64,000 nt of DNA from Glaciecola sp. XM2 (GTDB lineage: Bacteria > Pseudomonadota > Gammaproteobacteria > Enterobacterales > Alteromonadaceae), in NCBI RefSeq assembly GCF_018595715.1, contig NZ_JAHEOJ010000020.1, positions 310,001-374,000 on the forward strand. The letters run 5' to 3'. Of the stretch, positions 9,254 through 19,082 are shown piece after piece (the stretch's first letter is position 1; each line of letters opens with the position of its first letter). Position numbers and translations under genes: made by a program. Under the pieces are notes generated by a model. The model saw only the letters and a program-made list of their open reading frames with translations, searched no databases and was not told the origin of the DNA.

Positions 9254-10203
9254 TGGCCAGAACGCGAGCGTTTGCTCCGGCCTCTATCGGCAACGTCAGT
9301 TTAGGCTTTGATTTACTCGGAGCTGCACTCTCGCCGGTAGATGGCGAGCAGATGGGCGATTGGGTTGAAGTAAAAAATGCAGAAAGTTTTGCACTAAGCG
9401 TTGATGGCCGGTTTGCTTCACGCTTGCCCAGTGGCGCGAGTAATAACATCGTGACCCGCTGCTATGATTTTTTTCAACAAGCTTTAGCGAGTCACAACAA
9501 ACCTTTACTAAAGGTGGCTATGCATTTACACAAAGCATTGCCTATTGGCAGTGGTTTAGGTTCAAGCGCGTCTTCTATTGTTGCCGCATTCTATGCGCTA
9601 AACGAACATGCGGGTAAGCCCTTTGACGAAGATACGCTGCTAGTAATGATGGGTGAGTTAGAGGGGCAAATTAGCGGCAGTATCCACTATGACAACGTGG
9701 CCCCAAGTTATGTTGGCGGGATGACTTTGATGACCGGGCAAGACAATCCAGTATGCAGCAAACTGCCGGTGTTTGATGACTGGTACTGGGTGGTTTGTTA
9801 TTCAGGGCTCAGCGTATCAACCGCAGCCGCCCGAGACATCTTACCAAGACAATACGAACTCGGTACGACACTCACGTTTGGTCGGCAAATTGGTGTGTTT
9901 GTGCATGCGCTTCACAGCGGTGAAAAGGCCCTTGCAGCGAGCGTCATGCAGGATGTTATTGCTGAAAAGCATAGAAAAACGCTGCTTCCGAAATTTGATG
10001 AAGCGCGCGAATATTGCATGGCGCAAAACGGTATAGCCTTTGGCATTTCTGGCTCTGGCCCAACGGTGTTTGCCGTTGCTAACAATTTAGATGATGCTAA
10101 ACGCATGCAAACTTGGTTAAATATACATTACATTCAAAATGACGATGGCTTTAGCCATATATGTCACATCGACACCATTGGTGCTCGTCATATTTCAGCG
10201 TAA
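9253..10203 (+). CDS. thrB: homoserine kinase
   Basis: Phosphorylates L-homoserine with ATP in the cytoplasm, the fourth step of threonine synthesis. At 316 residues it is a typical GHMP kinase: an N-terminal segment FAPASIGNVSLGFDLLG, the ATP-binding loop LPIGSGLGSSASSIVA at about 96-111, and the C-terminal glycine-rich FGISGSGPTVFAV. It overlaps the thrA stop by one base and is followed 23 bases later by thrC, so the three genes are one operon. Length and motifs are complete and nothing is unusual. Confidence 0.97.
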   Translation: MARTRAFAPASIGNVSLGFDLLGAALSPVDGEQMGDWVEVKNAESFALSVDGRFASRLPSGASNNIVTRCYDFFQQALASHNKPLLKVAMHLHKALPIGSGLGSSASSIVAAFYALNEHAGKPFDEDTLLVMMGELEGQISGSIHYDNVAPSYVGGMTLMTGQDNPVCSKLPVFDDWYWVVCYSGLSVSTAAARDILPRQYELGTTLTFGRQIGVFVHALHSGEKALAASVMQDVIAEKHRKTLLPKFDEAREYCMAQNGIAFGISGSGPTVFAVANNLDDAKRMQTWLNIHYIQNDDGFSHICHIDTIGARHISA

Positions 10204-10226
10204 CGCTAAGGTAAAGGACAAAACAG

Positions 10227-11516
10227 GTGCAATTAGAAAATTTAAAAGATGCTACAGACAAGGTTTCATTTTCCCAAGCAGTTAAAAAGGGCTTAGGAAA
10301 GCATCAAGGCTTGTACTTTCCCACCGACTTACAGCCGATGAGTAATATCGATGGCTTATTAGACATGCCTTTGATAGAGCGCTCGCAGCAGATATTAAAG
10401 CACCTAATTGGCGATGAACTAGCACCAGATTTGGTGGACGAGTTGATATCCCAAGCATTTAACTTTGATGCGCCTTTAGTCAATGTAACAGGCAATATAT
10501 TCAGTTTAGAGCTGTTTCATGGGCCTACTTTAGCTTTCAAAGACTTTGGCGGTCGCTTTATGGCGCAAACGCTGTCAAATATCAGCAAAGGTCAGCCCAT
10601 CACGATCTTAACTGCTACCTCAGGTGATACGGGCGCAGCTGTTGCCCATGCGTTTCATGGTATTGAGAATATTGACGTTGTGATATTGTTCCCAAAAGGT
10701 AAAATCAGTCCGCTACAAGAAAAGCTCTTTACTACCTTAGGTGGCAATATTCATACGGTGGCTATTGAGGGTGACTTTGACGCCTGCCAGCAATTGGTAA
10801 AAACCGCATTTGACGATCCAGATGTACGCGACGGCCTGCATTTAAACTCTGCCAATTCGATTAACATTAGCCGCCTATTGGCTCAGGTATGTTATTACTT
10901 TGAAGCTATTTCCCAACTACCAAAAGATAAGCGCACACAGGCGGTGTTTGCGGTGCCAAGCGGAAACTTTGGTAACTTAACAGCCGGTATCATCGCAAAA
11001 ACGCTTGGCTTACCCATCAAGCGCTTTATTGCCGCAACCAACGCTAACGATACGGTGCCGCGTTATTTAGTCAATGGAAAGTGGGATCCAAAGCCAACGG
11101 TTCCTACCATTTCCAATGCGATGGATGTCAGCCAGCCCAATAACTGGCCACGCATCGAGGCATTGGTAGAGAAGGGCTATTTTGACAAGGCTTTGCTAAC
11201 GGGTGAGTCTGTCGATGAGGACTATACGCAAGTGGCAATGAAACAGTTGCAAGCGCTTGGTTACATTACTGAGCCACATGCTGCTATCGCCTATCGCGCA
11301 TTGAGCAGACAATTGCATGACGACGAAGTAGGCATCTTCCTTGGCACTGCGCATCCCGCAAAATTCCGAGAAACAGTGGAGAACGTTTTAGGACAGCCCA
11401 TCGCGTTACCGCAAGCTTTGGTAGATTGCGCAAGTAAAGCTTCATTGGCTGGTCAGTTAGGTCCTCAATACGATGATTTAAAAGCCTATATGTTTGAAAC
11501 CTTAGGGAATAAGTAG
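10227..11516 (+). CDS. thrC: threonine synthase
   Basis: PLP enzyme converting O-phosphohomoserine to threonine and phosphate. 429 residues. The start is a GTG preceded by AAAGGACA, and the sequence from it (MQLENLKD...[20 protein letters not shown]) matches the conserved N-terminus of the proteobacterial enzyme. PLP Lys105 lies in [28 protein letters not shown] is the phosphate-binding loop, and [10 protein letters not shown] follows. It ends the thr operon proper. The ung gene begins eight bases downstream and is probably read through from the same transcript. Confidence 0.97.
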   Translation: MQLENLKDATDKVSFSQAVKKGLGKHQGLYFPTDLQPMSNIDGLLDMPLIERSQQILKHLIGDELAPDLVDELISQAFNFDAPLVNVTGNIFSLELFHGPTLAFKDFGGRFMAQTLSNISKGQPITILTATSGDTGAAVAHAFHGIENIDVVILFPKGKISPLQEKLFTTLGGNIHTVAIEGDFDACQQLVKTAFDDPDVRDGLHLNSANSINISRLLAQVCYYFEAISQLPKDKRTQAVFAVPSGNFGNLTAGIIAKTLGLPIKRFIAATNANDTVPRYLVNGKWDPKPTVPTISNAMDVSQPNNWPRIEALVEKGYFDKALLTGESVDEDYTQVAMKQLQALGYITEPHAAIAYRALSRQLHDDEVGIFLGTAHPAKFRETVENVLGQPIALPQALVDCASKASLAGQLGPQYDDLKAYMFETLGNK

Positions 11517-11524
11517 GAAGGCCG

Positions 11525-12193
11525 GTGAGCGTAACTTGGCAAGCATTAATCGGTGAAGAAAAAGAGCAGGCCTACTTCACTGAGTTACTTGCTTTTGTTG
11601 AAAAAGAGCGCAATGACGGCAAAATCGTATATCCGCCTAGCGCCGATGTTTTTAATGCTTTTAAACTTTGTAGCGCCGATAACTGCAAGGTCGTGATCTT
11701 GGGGCAAGACCCTTACCATGGGCCCAATCAAGCTCATGGCTTGAGCTTTTCGGTAAAAAAAGGCAATAAAATCCCGCCTTCACTTCGCAATATTTATAAG
11801 GAGCTTAGCCAAGACATCGATGGCTTTGTGATGCCATCGCATGGTGAGTTAACCGGCTGGGCGCAGCAAGGCGTACTTTTACTCAATACTGTTTTGACCG
11901 TTAGGGATTCAGAAGCACACTCGCATAAAAACAAGGGATGGGAACGCTTTACCGATCGTGTTATTCAAGCGCTAAGCGAACACGCTGACGCACTGGTATT
12001 TTTGCTATGGGGGGCGCCTGCCCAGAAGAAAAGCACGCTGATTGATACCAACAAGCACTTTATTCTAAATGCACCACATCCCTCACCGTTATCGGCTCAC
12101 AGAGGTTTTTTAGGTTGTAGGCACTTCAGTCAGACAAACGAGTTGCTCATTAGCGCTGGTAAAGTGCCTATTAACTGGCAAATAGAGCCTTAA
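11525..12193 (+). CDS. ung: uracil-DNA glycosylase (family 1)
   Basis: Removes uracil from DNA to begin base-excision repair. 222 residues. The catalytic water-activating loop is GQDPYHGP, with Asp62, and the DNA-intercalation loop is [11 protein letters not shown], with the essential histidine; the uracil pocket is [11 protein letters not shown]. The start is GTG, eight bases after thrC, with GGAAGG upstream. The tight spacing suggests co-transcription with the threonine operon, although no functional link is evident. It converges on the DUF3545 gene. Confidence 0.96.
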   Translation: MSVTWQALIGEEKEQAYFTELLAFVEKERNDGKIVYPPSADVFNAFKLCSADNCKVVILGQDPYHGPNQAHGLSFSVKKGNKIPPSLRNIYKELSQDIDGFVMPSHGELTGWAQQGVLLLNTVLTVRDSEAHSHKNKGWERFTDRVIQALSEHADALVFLLWGAPAQKKSTLIDTNKHFILNAPHPSPLSAHRGFLGCRHFSQTNELLISAGKVPINWQIEP

Positions 12194-12202
12194 AAAGGCG
12201 CG

Positions 12203-12379
12203 TTATCTTGCGAGTTGTTCTAGCTCTAGCTCAAGACCAACATCCATTTCTGTTAGTTCGCGCTTGAGGCGATATTTGTCTTTAATGGCTTCAATTTCAC
12301 GCCATTTTCTTTTTTTAGATTTACCTTTGTTAGGACGAGTTTCGTTGTTAATCACGGAAAGAATTTCTACTGAATCCAT
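12203..12379 (-). CDS. DUF3545 family small protein
   Basis: A 58-residue reading frame begins MDSVEILSVINNETRPNKGK and continues with SKKRKWREIEAIKDKYRLKR and a glutamate/leucine-rich helix ending LAR. The RPGKGR-like basic segment and the KRKWREIEAI block are the signature of DUF3545, a short family of Vibrionales and Alteromonadales with no known role. AGGAGC lies 7 bases before the ATG. It is strongly charged and probably cytoplasmic. It ends nine bases from the convergent ung stop. Confidence 0.8.
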   Translation of the reverse strand: MDSVEILSVINNETRPNKGKSKKRKWREIEAIKDKYRLKRELTEMDVGLELELEQLAR

Positions 12380-12582
12380 TGAGGATGCTCCTATCAGCTA
12401 CATCGAACTGTTGGTAGATTGTTGCACGTTTGCATCGTTCTACACTGTCTATTTTGTACCACAAAAGTCTAATAAAATAAATAAAATACGTTAAGTATTT
12501 GTTAACCTTTTATGACAAGGCGATGCTGAAAGGAGCTTTAACTTATGCTCTAGCCCCTTTTATAAAGAGGATGAGCCTAACG

Positions 12583-14223
12583 CTAGCGTTTGTTAATAAA
12601 TTGTTTAATTAGTTGTGCTGTTGATGCATCAATATTGTCTAGGCTCATTTCACCCTCAATCATATCGAACACATCGTTGCCTAGTACTTTACCTAGCTCA
12701 ACACCCCATTGATCAAACGAATTTAAACCCCAAACGCATCCTTGCACCAAGACCTTGTGTTCATACAAAGCAATAAGTGAGCCAAGCGTATGAGGATTCA
12801 CTTCATCGAATAACAGCATATTGCTCGGATGGTTGCCAGGCATGGTTTTGTGGGCTGCAAGACTTAATTTTTCAGCTTCAGAAAGGTTTGATGTACTGAT
12901 GTCATCAAGGCATTCTTCGAAGGTTTTGCCCTGCATTAGTGCTTGTGCCTGCCCAAAACAGTTCGAAGCGAGCATATTATGGTGCGTTTCGTCTTGATTG
13001 TGCACCTTTAATGGAAACATAAAATCGACCGGTATTGGCAAATTACTTTGATGGATTAGTTGGTAAAACGAATGTTGACCATTGGTTCCCTCGCTCCCCC
13101 AAATAATAGGCCCCGTTCCATAGTCGACGGTGCGTCCATCGAGCGTGGTTGATTTGCCATTACTCTCCATATCTAGTTGCTGAACGTAAGCGGGAAAGCC
13201 TCGCATGTAGTGATAATACGGGAGAAGGGCATGAGACTGTGCGCCCATAAAGTTACGATACCAAACTCCAAGCATTGCGAGTATTACCGGCAGGTTTTGC
13301 TCAAAAGGAGCATCTTGTAAGTGACAATCCATTTCGTATGCACCCTTTAAGAGCGCCTCAAAATGTTTAAAGCCAACCGCAAGACTAATGGGTAAGCCAA
13401 TAGCAGACCACAATGAATATCGTCCGCCTACCCAGTCGGCCATAGGAAAGACGTTCTCTTTTGCCATGCCGAAATCAAGGGCCGCTGCAACATTTGACGA
13501 TACCGCAACAAAGTGCTTTGCGATATCGGATTGCTGAGCGCCTTGGGCTAAAAACCATGCCTTAGCGGTAAGGGTATTTTGCAGCGTTTCTTGAGTAGAA
13601 AAGGACTTAGAAGACATGACAAACAGGGTGCGTTCGACATTTATGCTGTTAAGTACATCTTGAATGTGACAACCGTCTACATTGGCGACAAAGTGAGTTT
13701 TGATGCCCTTTTTCCAATAAGGTTTTAGGGTTTCAGTCACAATTTTGGGCCCTAAGAAGGAACCGCCGATACCAATACTGACAATAGTATTAATGGACTT
13801 GCCGGTGTAGCCAGTGTGTTCGCCGCTGTGCACCTTTTTGGTGAACGTTTGGACACGCTTTAAGGTGTTGTGTACATCCGCCATGACGTTTTCGCCGTCA
13901 ACGTACACCGGCTTGTCTGAAAAGTTACGTAGCGCGGTATGCAGTACAGCGCGCTTTTCCGTAGTGTTAATTTGTTGCCCAGCAAACATATTGGTAATTT
14001 TTTGTTTAACGTTGCACTGTTCAGCAAGCGCGAGAAGGGTATCGAGCACCTCTTGTGTGACTCGGTTTTTAGAATAATCTAAGGTGATGCCGCCAACCTT
14101 TAATGTGTATTTTTTCGCTCTATCGGGGTCTTTTTCAAACATGTCGCGCATATGGTGACGTTTAACCAATGGCGCTAAATTTTCGAGTGTTGACCATGCC
14201 TCAGTTTTGCGAAGCTTGTGCAT
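12583..14223 (-). CDS. pgi: glucose-6-phosphate isomerase
   Basis: Interconverts glucose-6-phosphate and fructose-6-phosphate. 546 residues, close to the E. coli 549. The sugar-isomerase core shows VSIGIGGSFLGPKIVTE and FVMSSKSFSTQET; the active-site stretch is GTNGQHSFYQLIHQ, and the C-terminal catalytic Lys/Glu region reads DQWGVELGKVLG. The tal gene lies 55 bases upstream on the same strand, so tal-pgi is likely one transcript linking the pentose phosphate pathway to glycolysis. Confidence 0.97.
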   Translation of the reverse strand: MHKLRKTEAWSTLENLAPLVKRHHMRDMFEKDPDRAKKYTLKVGGITLDYSKNRVTQEVLDTLLALAEQCNVKQKITNMFAGQQINTTEKRAVLHTALRNFSDKPVYVDGENVMADVHNTLKRVQTFTKKVHSGEHTGYTGKSINTIVSIGIGGSFLGPKIVTETLKPYWKKGIKTHFVANVDGCHIQDVLNSINVERTLFVMSSKSFSTQETLQNTLTAKAWFLAQGAQQSDIAKHFVAVSSNVAAALDFGMAKENVFPMADWVGGRYSLWSAIGLPISLAVGFKHFEALLKGAYEMDCHLQDAPFEQNLPVILAMLGVWYRNFMGAQSHALLPYYHYMRGFPAYVQQLDMESNGKSTTLDGRTVDYGTGPIIWGSEGTNGQHSFYQLIHQSNLPIPVDFMFPLKVHNQDETHHNMLASNCFGQAQALMQGKTFEECLDDISTSNLSEAEKLSLAAHKTMPGNHPSNMLLFDEVNPHTLGSLIALYEHKVLVQGCVWGLNSFDQWGVELGKVLGNDVFDMIEGEMSLDNIDASTAQLIKQFINKR

Positions 14224-14278
14224 ATAGCAAATCCTTACCGTTTTGATTGAAAGGTTAACGATGTAAGTCTAGTTGAAT

Positions 14279-15232
14279 TTAAAAACGAGCGAGCAATAAT
14301 TCTTCCAGTTTTACTTGGTCTGCCGCGAAGTTACGAATGCCCTCTGACAGTTTTTCGGTTGCCATTGCGTCTTGATTCATGTCCCATCGAAACGCTGCTT
14401 CAGATAGTCTTTCGCTTGGCGTTTTAGTTGCGCCATTATCGACTAGCATAGGCGTTAGCTCTCCAGAAGTTTGTCCGAGTTCTTCAAGTAGCTGTGGACT
14501 GATGGTTAAACGGTCACAACCTGCAAGGGAAATTATTTCTCCGGTATTTCTAAAGCTTGCGCCCATCACAACAGTTTTATAACCATGTTCTTTGTAGTAC
14601 TGATAAATGTTGCTTACCGACTGCACGCCCGGGTCGTTTGAACCGCTAAAGTCTTGATCTGGAGATTTACTTTTGTACCAGTCTAAAATTCGGCCAACAA
14701 ATGGAGAGATAAGAAACACGCCGGCTTCTGCGCAGGCTCTTGCTTGGGCAAAGCTAAACAATAATGTGAGGTTGCAGTTAATACCTTCTTTTTCGAGTAC
14801 TTCTGCGGCTTTTATGCCCTCCCACGTTGATGCCACTTTAATCAATATGCGCGACTTATCCACGCCAGCATCTTTATATAACGCAATTAATTCATGCGCT
14901 TTGTCGATAGTTGCCTGCGTATCAAATGATAAACGTGCGTCTACCTCGGTAGAGATGCGCCCAGGGATAACATCAACAATTTCTTTGCCGATGGCAACCG
15001 CAAGATAATCACAGGTTTTCTTGATTTGCTGGGCCGATTCATATGCTTGGCTTTTACCGTATTCAATAGCCGCAGTAATGAGGTTTTCGTATTGCGGGAG
15101 CGCAGCGGCTTTTAATAGCAAAGACGGGTTGGTAGTTGCATCAACCGGTTGATACTTTTTAATGGCTTCAATATCACCAGTATCTGCTACTACGGTTGTA
15201 AGGGCGCGCAAGGATTCCAATTGGTTTGACAT
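14279..15232 (-). CDS. tal: transaldolase
   Basis: Transfers dihydroxyacetone units between sugar phosphates in the non-oxidative pentose phosphate pathway. From the ATG at 15232 the protein is 317 residues, the length of E. coli TalB, and begins [21 protein letters not shown] longer version from a TTG five codons upstream is possible but less likely, because CAGGA sits five bases before this ATG. Landmarks are [13 protein letters not shown] and the Schiff-base lysine in [13 protein letters not shown], then [11 protein letters not shown]. It lies directly upstream of pgi on the same strand. Confidence 0.96.
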   Translation of the reverse strand: MSNQLESLRALTTVVADTGDIEAIKKYQPVDATTNPSLLLKAAALPQYENLITAAIEYGKSQAYESAQQIKKTCDYLAVAIGKEIVDVIPGRISTEVDARLSFDTQATIDKAHELIALYKDAGVDKSRILIKVASTWEGIKAAEVLEKEGINCNLTLLFSFAQARACAEAGVFLISPFVGRILDWYKSKSPDQDFSGSNDPGVQSVSNIYQYYKEHGYKTVVMGASFRNTGEIISLAGCDRLTISPQLLEELGQTSGELTPMLVDNGATKTPSERLSEAAFRWDMNQDAMATEKLSEGIRNFAADQVKLEELLLARF

Positions 15233-15397
15233 AACATTCCTGAACAAAGATTAATAACGAGTATGTAACAAGGATAGCAAGTTATTCAGGGTAATGACTA
15301 TGATAAATATTGAATTTATGTGGTAACGTTCACAGCCATGAAAACTTATCTGCTAACTGGGCCATGCATCAGTATGCTCTAATGACTATTTTGTTGA

Positions 15398-16258
15398 ATG
15401 AATCCATCTATTAAAGCGGCCTTGTGGATGCTGGGCGCAATCTTCAGCTTAAGCGCTATGGCAGTATCTGGACGTGAGCTAAGTGACGGTTTTGATACCT
15501 TTGAAATTATGCTGCATCGCTCAGCGATTGCGCTGGTGATTATATTGGTCATTATTTACCTAACGGGCGCGTACCGAAATATCGGTTTAAAGGCCTGGCG
15601 AAGCCATTTTTTGAGAAACATCTTTCATTTTACCGGTCAAAACTTATGGTTTTATGCTTTGTCGGTTGTGCCGCTCGCTCAAGTATTTGCGTTGGAATTT
15701 ACCACCCCGTTGTGGGTACTGCTGTTATCACCATTGCTACTAGGTGAGCACCTTACGCGCATGCGCATGATCGCTGGCGCAATGGGATTTACAGGTATAT
15801 TGATAGTCGCGAGGCCCGGTGTAGATAATTTGCACCCTGGGATTATTGCTGCCGCCGCATGCGCTTTTTTCTTTGCGTTAACTTACGTGTTTACTAAGCG
15901 CTTAACCAAAACCGAGAGTATCTCGGCCATATTACTGTATTTGTGCGCTATGCAGTTGGTGTTTGGTCTTGTTTGCGCAGGATATGATGGTGATGTTGCG
16001 CTGCCTCACTTAAGTGACATGCCGCTTTTAATGCTGCTTGCGTGTTGTGGCCTATTGGCGCACTTTTGTATCACTAAGGCGTTAACCTTAGCGCCGGCCA
16101 CGATTGTAGCGCCATTAGATTTTGTCCGTCTGCCGCTTATTGCGCTGGTCGGCATGATGTTCTACAACGAGGCGCTGGATGCTTGGGTGTTTGTCGGTGC
16201 CTTGATCATATTTGCTGGGAATTACTTGAATATATGGGCCGACACTAAAAATCGCTAG
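15398..16258 (+). CDS. DMT superfamily (EamA) transporter
   Basis: A 286-residue inner-membrane protein with about ten hydrophobic segments arranged as two EamA repeats, each ending in a conserved pattern (FTTPLWVLLLSPLLLGEHL; DFVRLPLIALVGMMFYNEAL). Transporters of this superfamily export amino acids, nucleotides or other metabolites, but the substrate cannot be read from the sequence. The nearest gene, yaaA, starts 132 bases downstream. The ribosome site before the ATG is weak. Confidence 0.87.
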   Translation: MNPSIKAALWMLGAIFSLSAMAVSGRELSDGFDTFEIMLHRSAIALVIILVIIYLTGAYRNIGLKAWRSHFLRNIFHFTGQNLWFYALSVVPLAQVFALEFTTPLWVLLLSPLLLGEHLTRMRMIAGAMGFTGILIVARPGVDNLHPGIIAAAACAFFFALTYVFTKRLTKTESISAILLYLCAMQLVFGLVCAGYDGDVALPHLSDMPLLMLLACCGLLAHFCITKALTLAPATIVAPLDFVRLPLIALVGMMFYNEALDAWVFVGALIIFAGNYLNIWADTKNR

Positions 16259-16390
16259 TTTGCGAGGCATTGGCAAGACATAAACGACTTTGTTTGAACA
16301 ATGATTGCATTGTCTTTTTTGCTTGGTCATAATCTTAATATCTCGCGTACTTATGTATATTCATTCACAAAGCCCCAAAGGTAACGACAT

Positions 16391-17164
16391 ATGCTGTTAG
16401 TGGTTTCTCCTGCTAAGAATCTTGACTACAAATCTAGCTTTCCAGAAGTAAAAAGCACGCAACCTCGATTTGAGTCGCACATTAAAACTTTGCTTGAGAC
16501 GTGCCGAACATTATCTCCAGCCGACCTTAGCTCGTTAATGGGTATTAGCGATAAATTAGCCGTGCTTAACGCCGAGCGCTTTAACAGTTTTTCTATGCCA
16601 TTTGATTCAAGCAACGCTCGCCCTGCTATGTTTGCTTTTAACGGAGACGTTTACACGGGCTTAGATGCCCTTACCCTTGATGAAAAGGCGATTTCCTTTG
16701 CACAATCACATTTGCGTATATTATCTGGCCTTTATGGCGTGCTGCGTCCACTTGATTTAATGCAGCCGTACCGTTTAGAAATGGGCATCAAGCTCGCAAC
16801 CCCGGGGGCGAAGTCGCTATACGAGTTTTGGGATCACGACATCACAAATATGCTGAACGACGATATCGCAGCGCAAGGGGATAATGTGTTGGTCAACCTT
16901 GCGTCAAATGAATACTTTTCAGCTGTGAAGAAAAAAGCGTTAGATGCCATGGTGATTACGCCGGTGTTTAAAGATGAAAAGAACGGCAAATACAAAATCA
17001 TCAGCTTTTATGCGAAAAAAGCTCGCGGCATGATGGCACGTTACGTGATTGAAAATCAGCTTAACGACGCTGCGCAACTAAAAGGGTTCGATACCGCTGG
17101 ATATCGTTTTGATGAGGCGAGTAGCTCAGAAACTGAGTATGTATTTTTGCGCCCAGAGCAATAG
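16391..17164 (+). CDS. yaaA: peroxide stress protein YaaA
   Basis: A 257-residue DUF328/UPF0246 protein. In E. coli YaaA lowers intracellular free iron during hydrogen peroxide stress and has DNA-binding activity. Characteristic segments are [12 protein letters not shown] at the start, [44 protein letters not shown] and [13 protein letters not shown] near the end. The ATG follows AAAGGTAACGACAT. It stands alone, with the formyltransferase gene 64 bases downstream. Confidence 0.93.
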   Translation: MLLVVSPAKNLDYKSSFPEVKSTQPRFESHIKTLLETCRTLSPADLSSLMGISDKLAVLNAERFNSFSMPFDSSNARPAMFAFNGDVYTGLDALTLDEKAISFAQSHLRILSGLYGVLRPLDLMQPYRLEMGIKLATPGAKSLYEFWDHDITNMLNDDIAAQGDNVLVNLASNEYFSAVKKKALDAMVITPVFKDEKNGKYKIISFYAKKARGMMARYVIENQLNDAAQLKGFDTAGYRFDEASSSETEYVFLRPEQ

Positions 17165-17228
17165 CTCATCATCTGAACGAAATGCGGGCAGCTAACCGCG
17201 TGTGAGTTTAAAATACTGTGAAAATGTA

Positions 17229-18047
17229 ATGAAGATATTGTGTCTTGCCAATCGAGACTTAGCGAGCAACTTCGCACTCAATCAACTGTTGCCTGAACTT
17301 TCAAAAAGCCATGAAACGCATTTGTGGCTATCAGCAAAGGTCGGAGGAAATACCCAGCGGCCCAAACAGCTGCAAAACCTTAAGTTTTTCGAACAAGACT
17401 TGTTTAACACCCTTGTTCATCGCGCATTGAGCAGTACGCAAGGCTTTTTGGGTTTTGATGGCCTTGGCCAGTTTTTATGCTCTGAGGTTAAAGAAGTCAA
17501 TCAGATAAACAGCCCTCAGGCTGTAGCAGAGCTTAAAGTGTTGTCTCCCGATATCATCGTATCCATTCGCTACGGCGCAATCTTAAAAAACGACGCTATC
17601 AATATTCCTTCAAAATGCGTGTTAAACCTTCATTCTGGCATTCTGCCCAAATACAAAGGCGTAATGGCGACATTTTGGGCGCTCAAAAACGCGGATTCTG
17701 AGATTGGTACAACGCTTCATTTAATAGAGGACGGTAGCATTGATACCGGCAAAATAATCAAGGTGTCAACCATACAGACTAACGCGAGCAAGTCGTATTT
17801 ATGGCATGTACTAGCGTTGTATGAGCAGGGAGTAAAAACTATATTGGAGGCGGTTAATACGCTTAATCAAGGCGACGTTTTAGAATGCTCTGAACAATCC
17901 CCAAGTGACACATATTTTACTTTACCTACGCAACAGCAGTGTGAAGAATTTGAGGCCTGTGGCGGGCGTTTTGTGGACGAACAAGAATATATCGAGTTCA
18001 TCCAAACGCATTACCTGCCTGTTGACGCGCCTCGTTCAACTACGTAA
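17229..18047 (+). CDS. stand-alone formyltransferase-domain protein
   Basis: A protein of about 272 residues with the folate-dependent formyl transferase fold. The catalytic triad region is intact: Asn and His in LNLHSGILPKYKG and Asp in SIDTGKII; IVSIRYGAIL precedes it. It resembles methionyl-tRNA formyltransferase and glycinamide ribonucleotide transformylase domains, but lacks the usual FMT C-terminal tRNA-binding domain, so it is not the housekeeping fmt. The start chosen is ATG 17229, giving MKILCLANRD; a longer GTG start exists but adds nine residues with no homology pattern. The substrate is unknown: an amino sugar, a nucleotide sugar or another amine. Confidence 0.72.
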   Translation: MKILCLANRDLASNFALNQLLPELSKSHETHLWLSAKVGGNTQRPKQLQNLKFFEQDLFNTLVHRALSSTQGFLGFDGLGQFLCSEVKEVNQINSPQAVAELKVLSPDIIVSIRYGAILKNDAINIPSKCVLNLHSGILPKYKGVMATFWALKNADSEIGTTLHLIEDGSIDTGKIIKVSTIQTNASKSYLWHVLALYEQGVKTILEAVNTLNQGDVLECSEQSPSDTYFTLPTQQQCEEFEACGGRFVDEQEYIEFIQTHYLPVDAPRSTT

Positions 18048-18053
18048 AACGGA

Positions 18054-18497
18054 TTACTCCGAATACATCTTTTGTTGAAAGCGCAGCACTTGCGTTGTGT
18101 TGCCTTGCTGTAAGTCGATTTCAAAGCGCAATACTTCTTTGTCATCAAAAGCTACGGTTGCTAGGTGATATATAGCGTCGCCTTCTTTTACCATTTTAAA
18201 CGTTAATGGCTTTGTGGTGCCCAATAGGTTTCGGGCACTGCCAGTCACAGTGGCTTCAAGGGCTTCTTTGGTTTTACTGCTAAGTACGGAGATGTTAACT
18301 AAGGCATTGGTATCTGAGCGTCTGATGTCATTTGCGCGAGCGACTTCGGGCGTTAAAAATGTGCTGGGAATAACGATATAGTGAACATCCCATTCACCTA
18401 ACACCTTCTTTTGTTCCGCCTGCGCAACGTTACTTGCACCCACAAGCAGCAGTAACACACTTGCTAAGATATATAGTTTGTTTAGCGAATTTGCCAT
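18054..18497 (-). CDS. DUF4426 family exported protein
   Basis: A 147-residue protein with a signal peptide (residues 1-27, ending VAQA) and a small beta-rich domain: WDVHYIVIPSTFLTPEVA, then IRRSDTNALVNISVL. This is the DUF4426 pattern, a periplasmic family found beside yggT in many gammaproteobacteria; its role is unknown. It follows yggT by 24 bases on the same strand and ends the yggS-proC-yggT-DUF4426 operon. It converges on the formyltransferase gene. Confidence 0.85.
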   Translation of the reverse strand: MANSLNKLYILASVLLLLVGASNVAQAEQKKVLGEWDVHYIVIPSTFLTPEVARANDIRRSDTNALVNISVLSSKTKEALEATVTGSARNLLGTTKPLTFKMVKEGDAIYHLATVAFDDKEVLRFEIDLQQGNTTQVLRFQQKMYSE

Positions 18498-18521
18498 GAG
18501 TCGTCTCCTTGAGGGTTACGT

Positions 18522-19067
18522 TTAGATAAATGGACCAAAGATGTCGCCTAACAATAAGCGAATAAATTGAATGGCCAAAATAGCCACTAATACCGAGAGG
18601 TCCAAACCTCCCATTGCCGGTAAAACTTTTCTGATTGGCGCAAGCAGTGGCTCGGTTAATTGATGCATCACAAACTCGATAGGGTTATTGCCTTGGCTTA
18701 CCCAGCTTAATATGGCCCTAATGACTAACAACCAAAATACCAAGCTCAACACTTGCCCAATAAAAATGCCAACAGAGGCAAAAACTAGCGGTACGATGGG
18801 AGGGAAGCCACCACCAAAAATGATATTTAGCGTAATGACTTTAAGCGCTGCAATAACAATAGCAAACAGCAGTGTGGCAGTATCAAGCGCACCTATGGAG
18901 GGTATTGCTCTGCGCAACGGGCCGACAACCGGTTGGGTGGCTTTTACAACGAATTGGCTAAAAGGGTTATAAAAATCTGCTCGGGCCAATTGCAACCACA
19001 AACGAAGAATGATGACCATTAAATACAGGTCAAACAGGGTGCTGATTAAAAAATTAGTTGCCGTCAT
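18522..19067 (-). CDS. yggT: YggT family integral membrane protein
   Basis: A 181-residue membrane protein made of two YggT repeats. Each repeat has a pair of hydrophobic helices around an amphipathic proline-rich segment: YNPFSQFVVKATQPVVGPLR and NPIEFVMHQLTEPLLAPIRK. The family is associated with osmotic stress and cell-envelope processes, but the mechanism is not settled. It lies between proC (16 bases upstream) and DUF4426 (24 bases downstream), the usual order in gammaproteobacteria. Confidence 0.9.
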   Translation of the reverse strand: MTATNFLISTLFDLYLMVIILRLWLQLARADFYNPFSQFVVKATQPVVGPLRRAIPSIGALDTATLLFAIVIAALKVITLNIIFGGGFPPIVPLVFASVGIFIGQVLSLVFWLLVIRAILSWVSQGNNPIEFVMHQLTEPLLAPIRKVLPAMGGLDLSVLVAILAIQFIRLLLGDIFGPFI

Positions 19068-19082
19068 GCTACTTAAGTTCCA

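Noticed and set aside
12264-12494. 76-codon plus-strand frame
   Set aside because: Shadow of the DUF3545 gene on the other strand.
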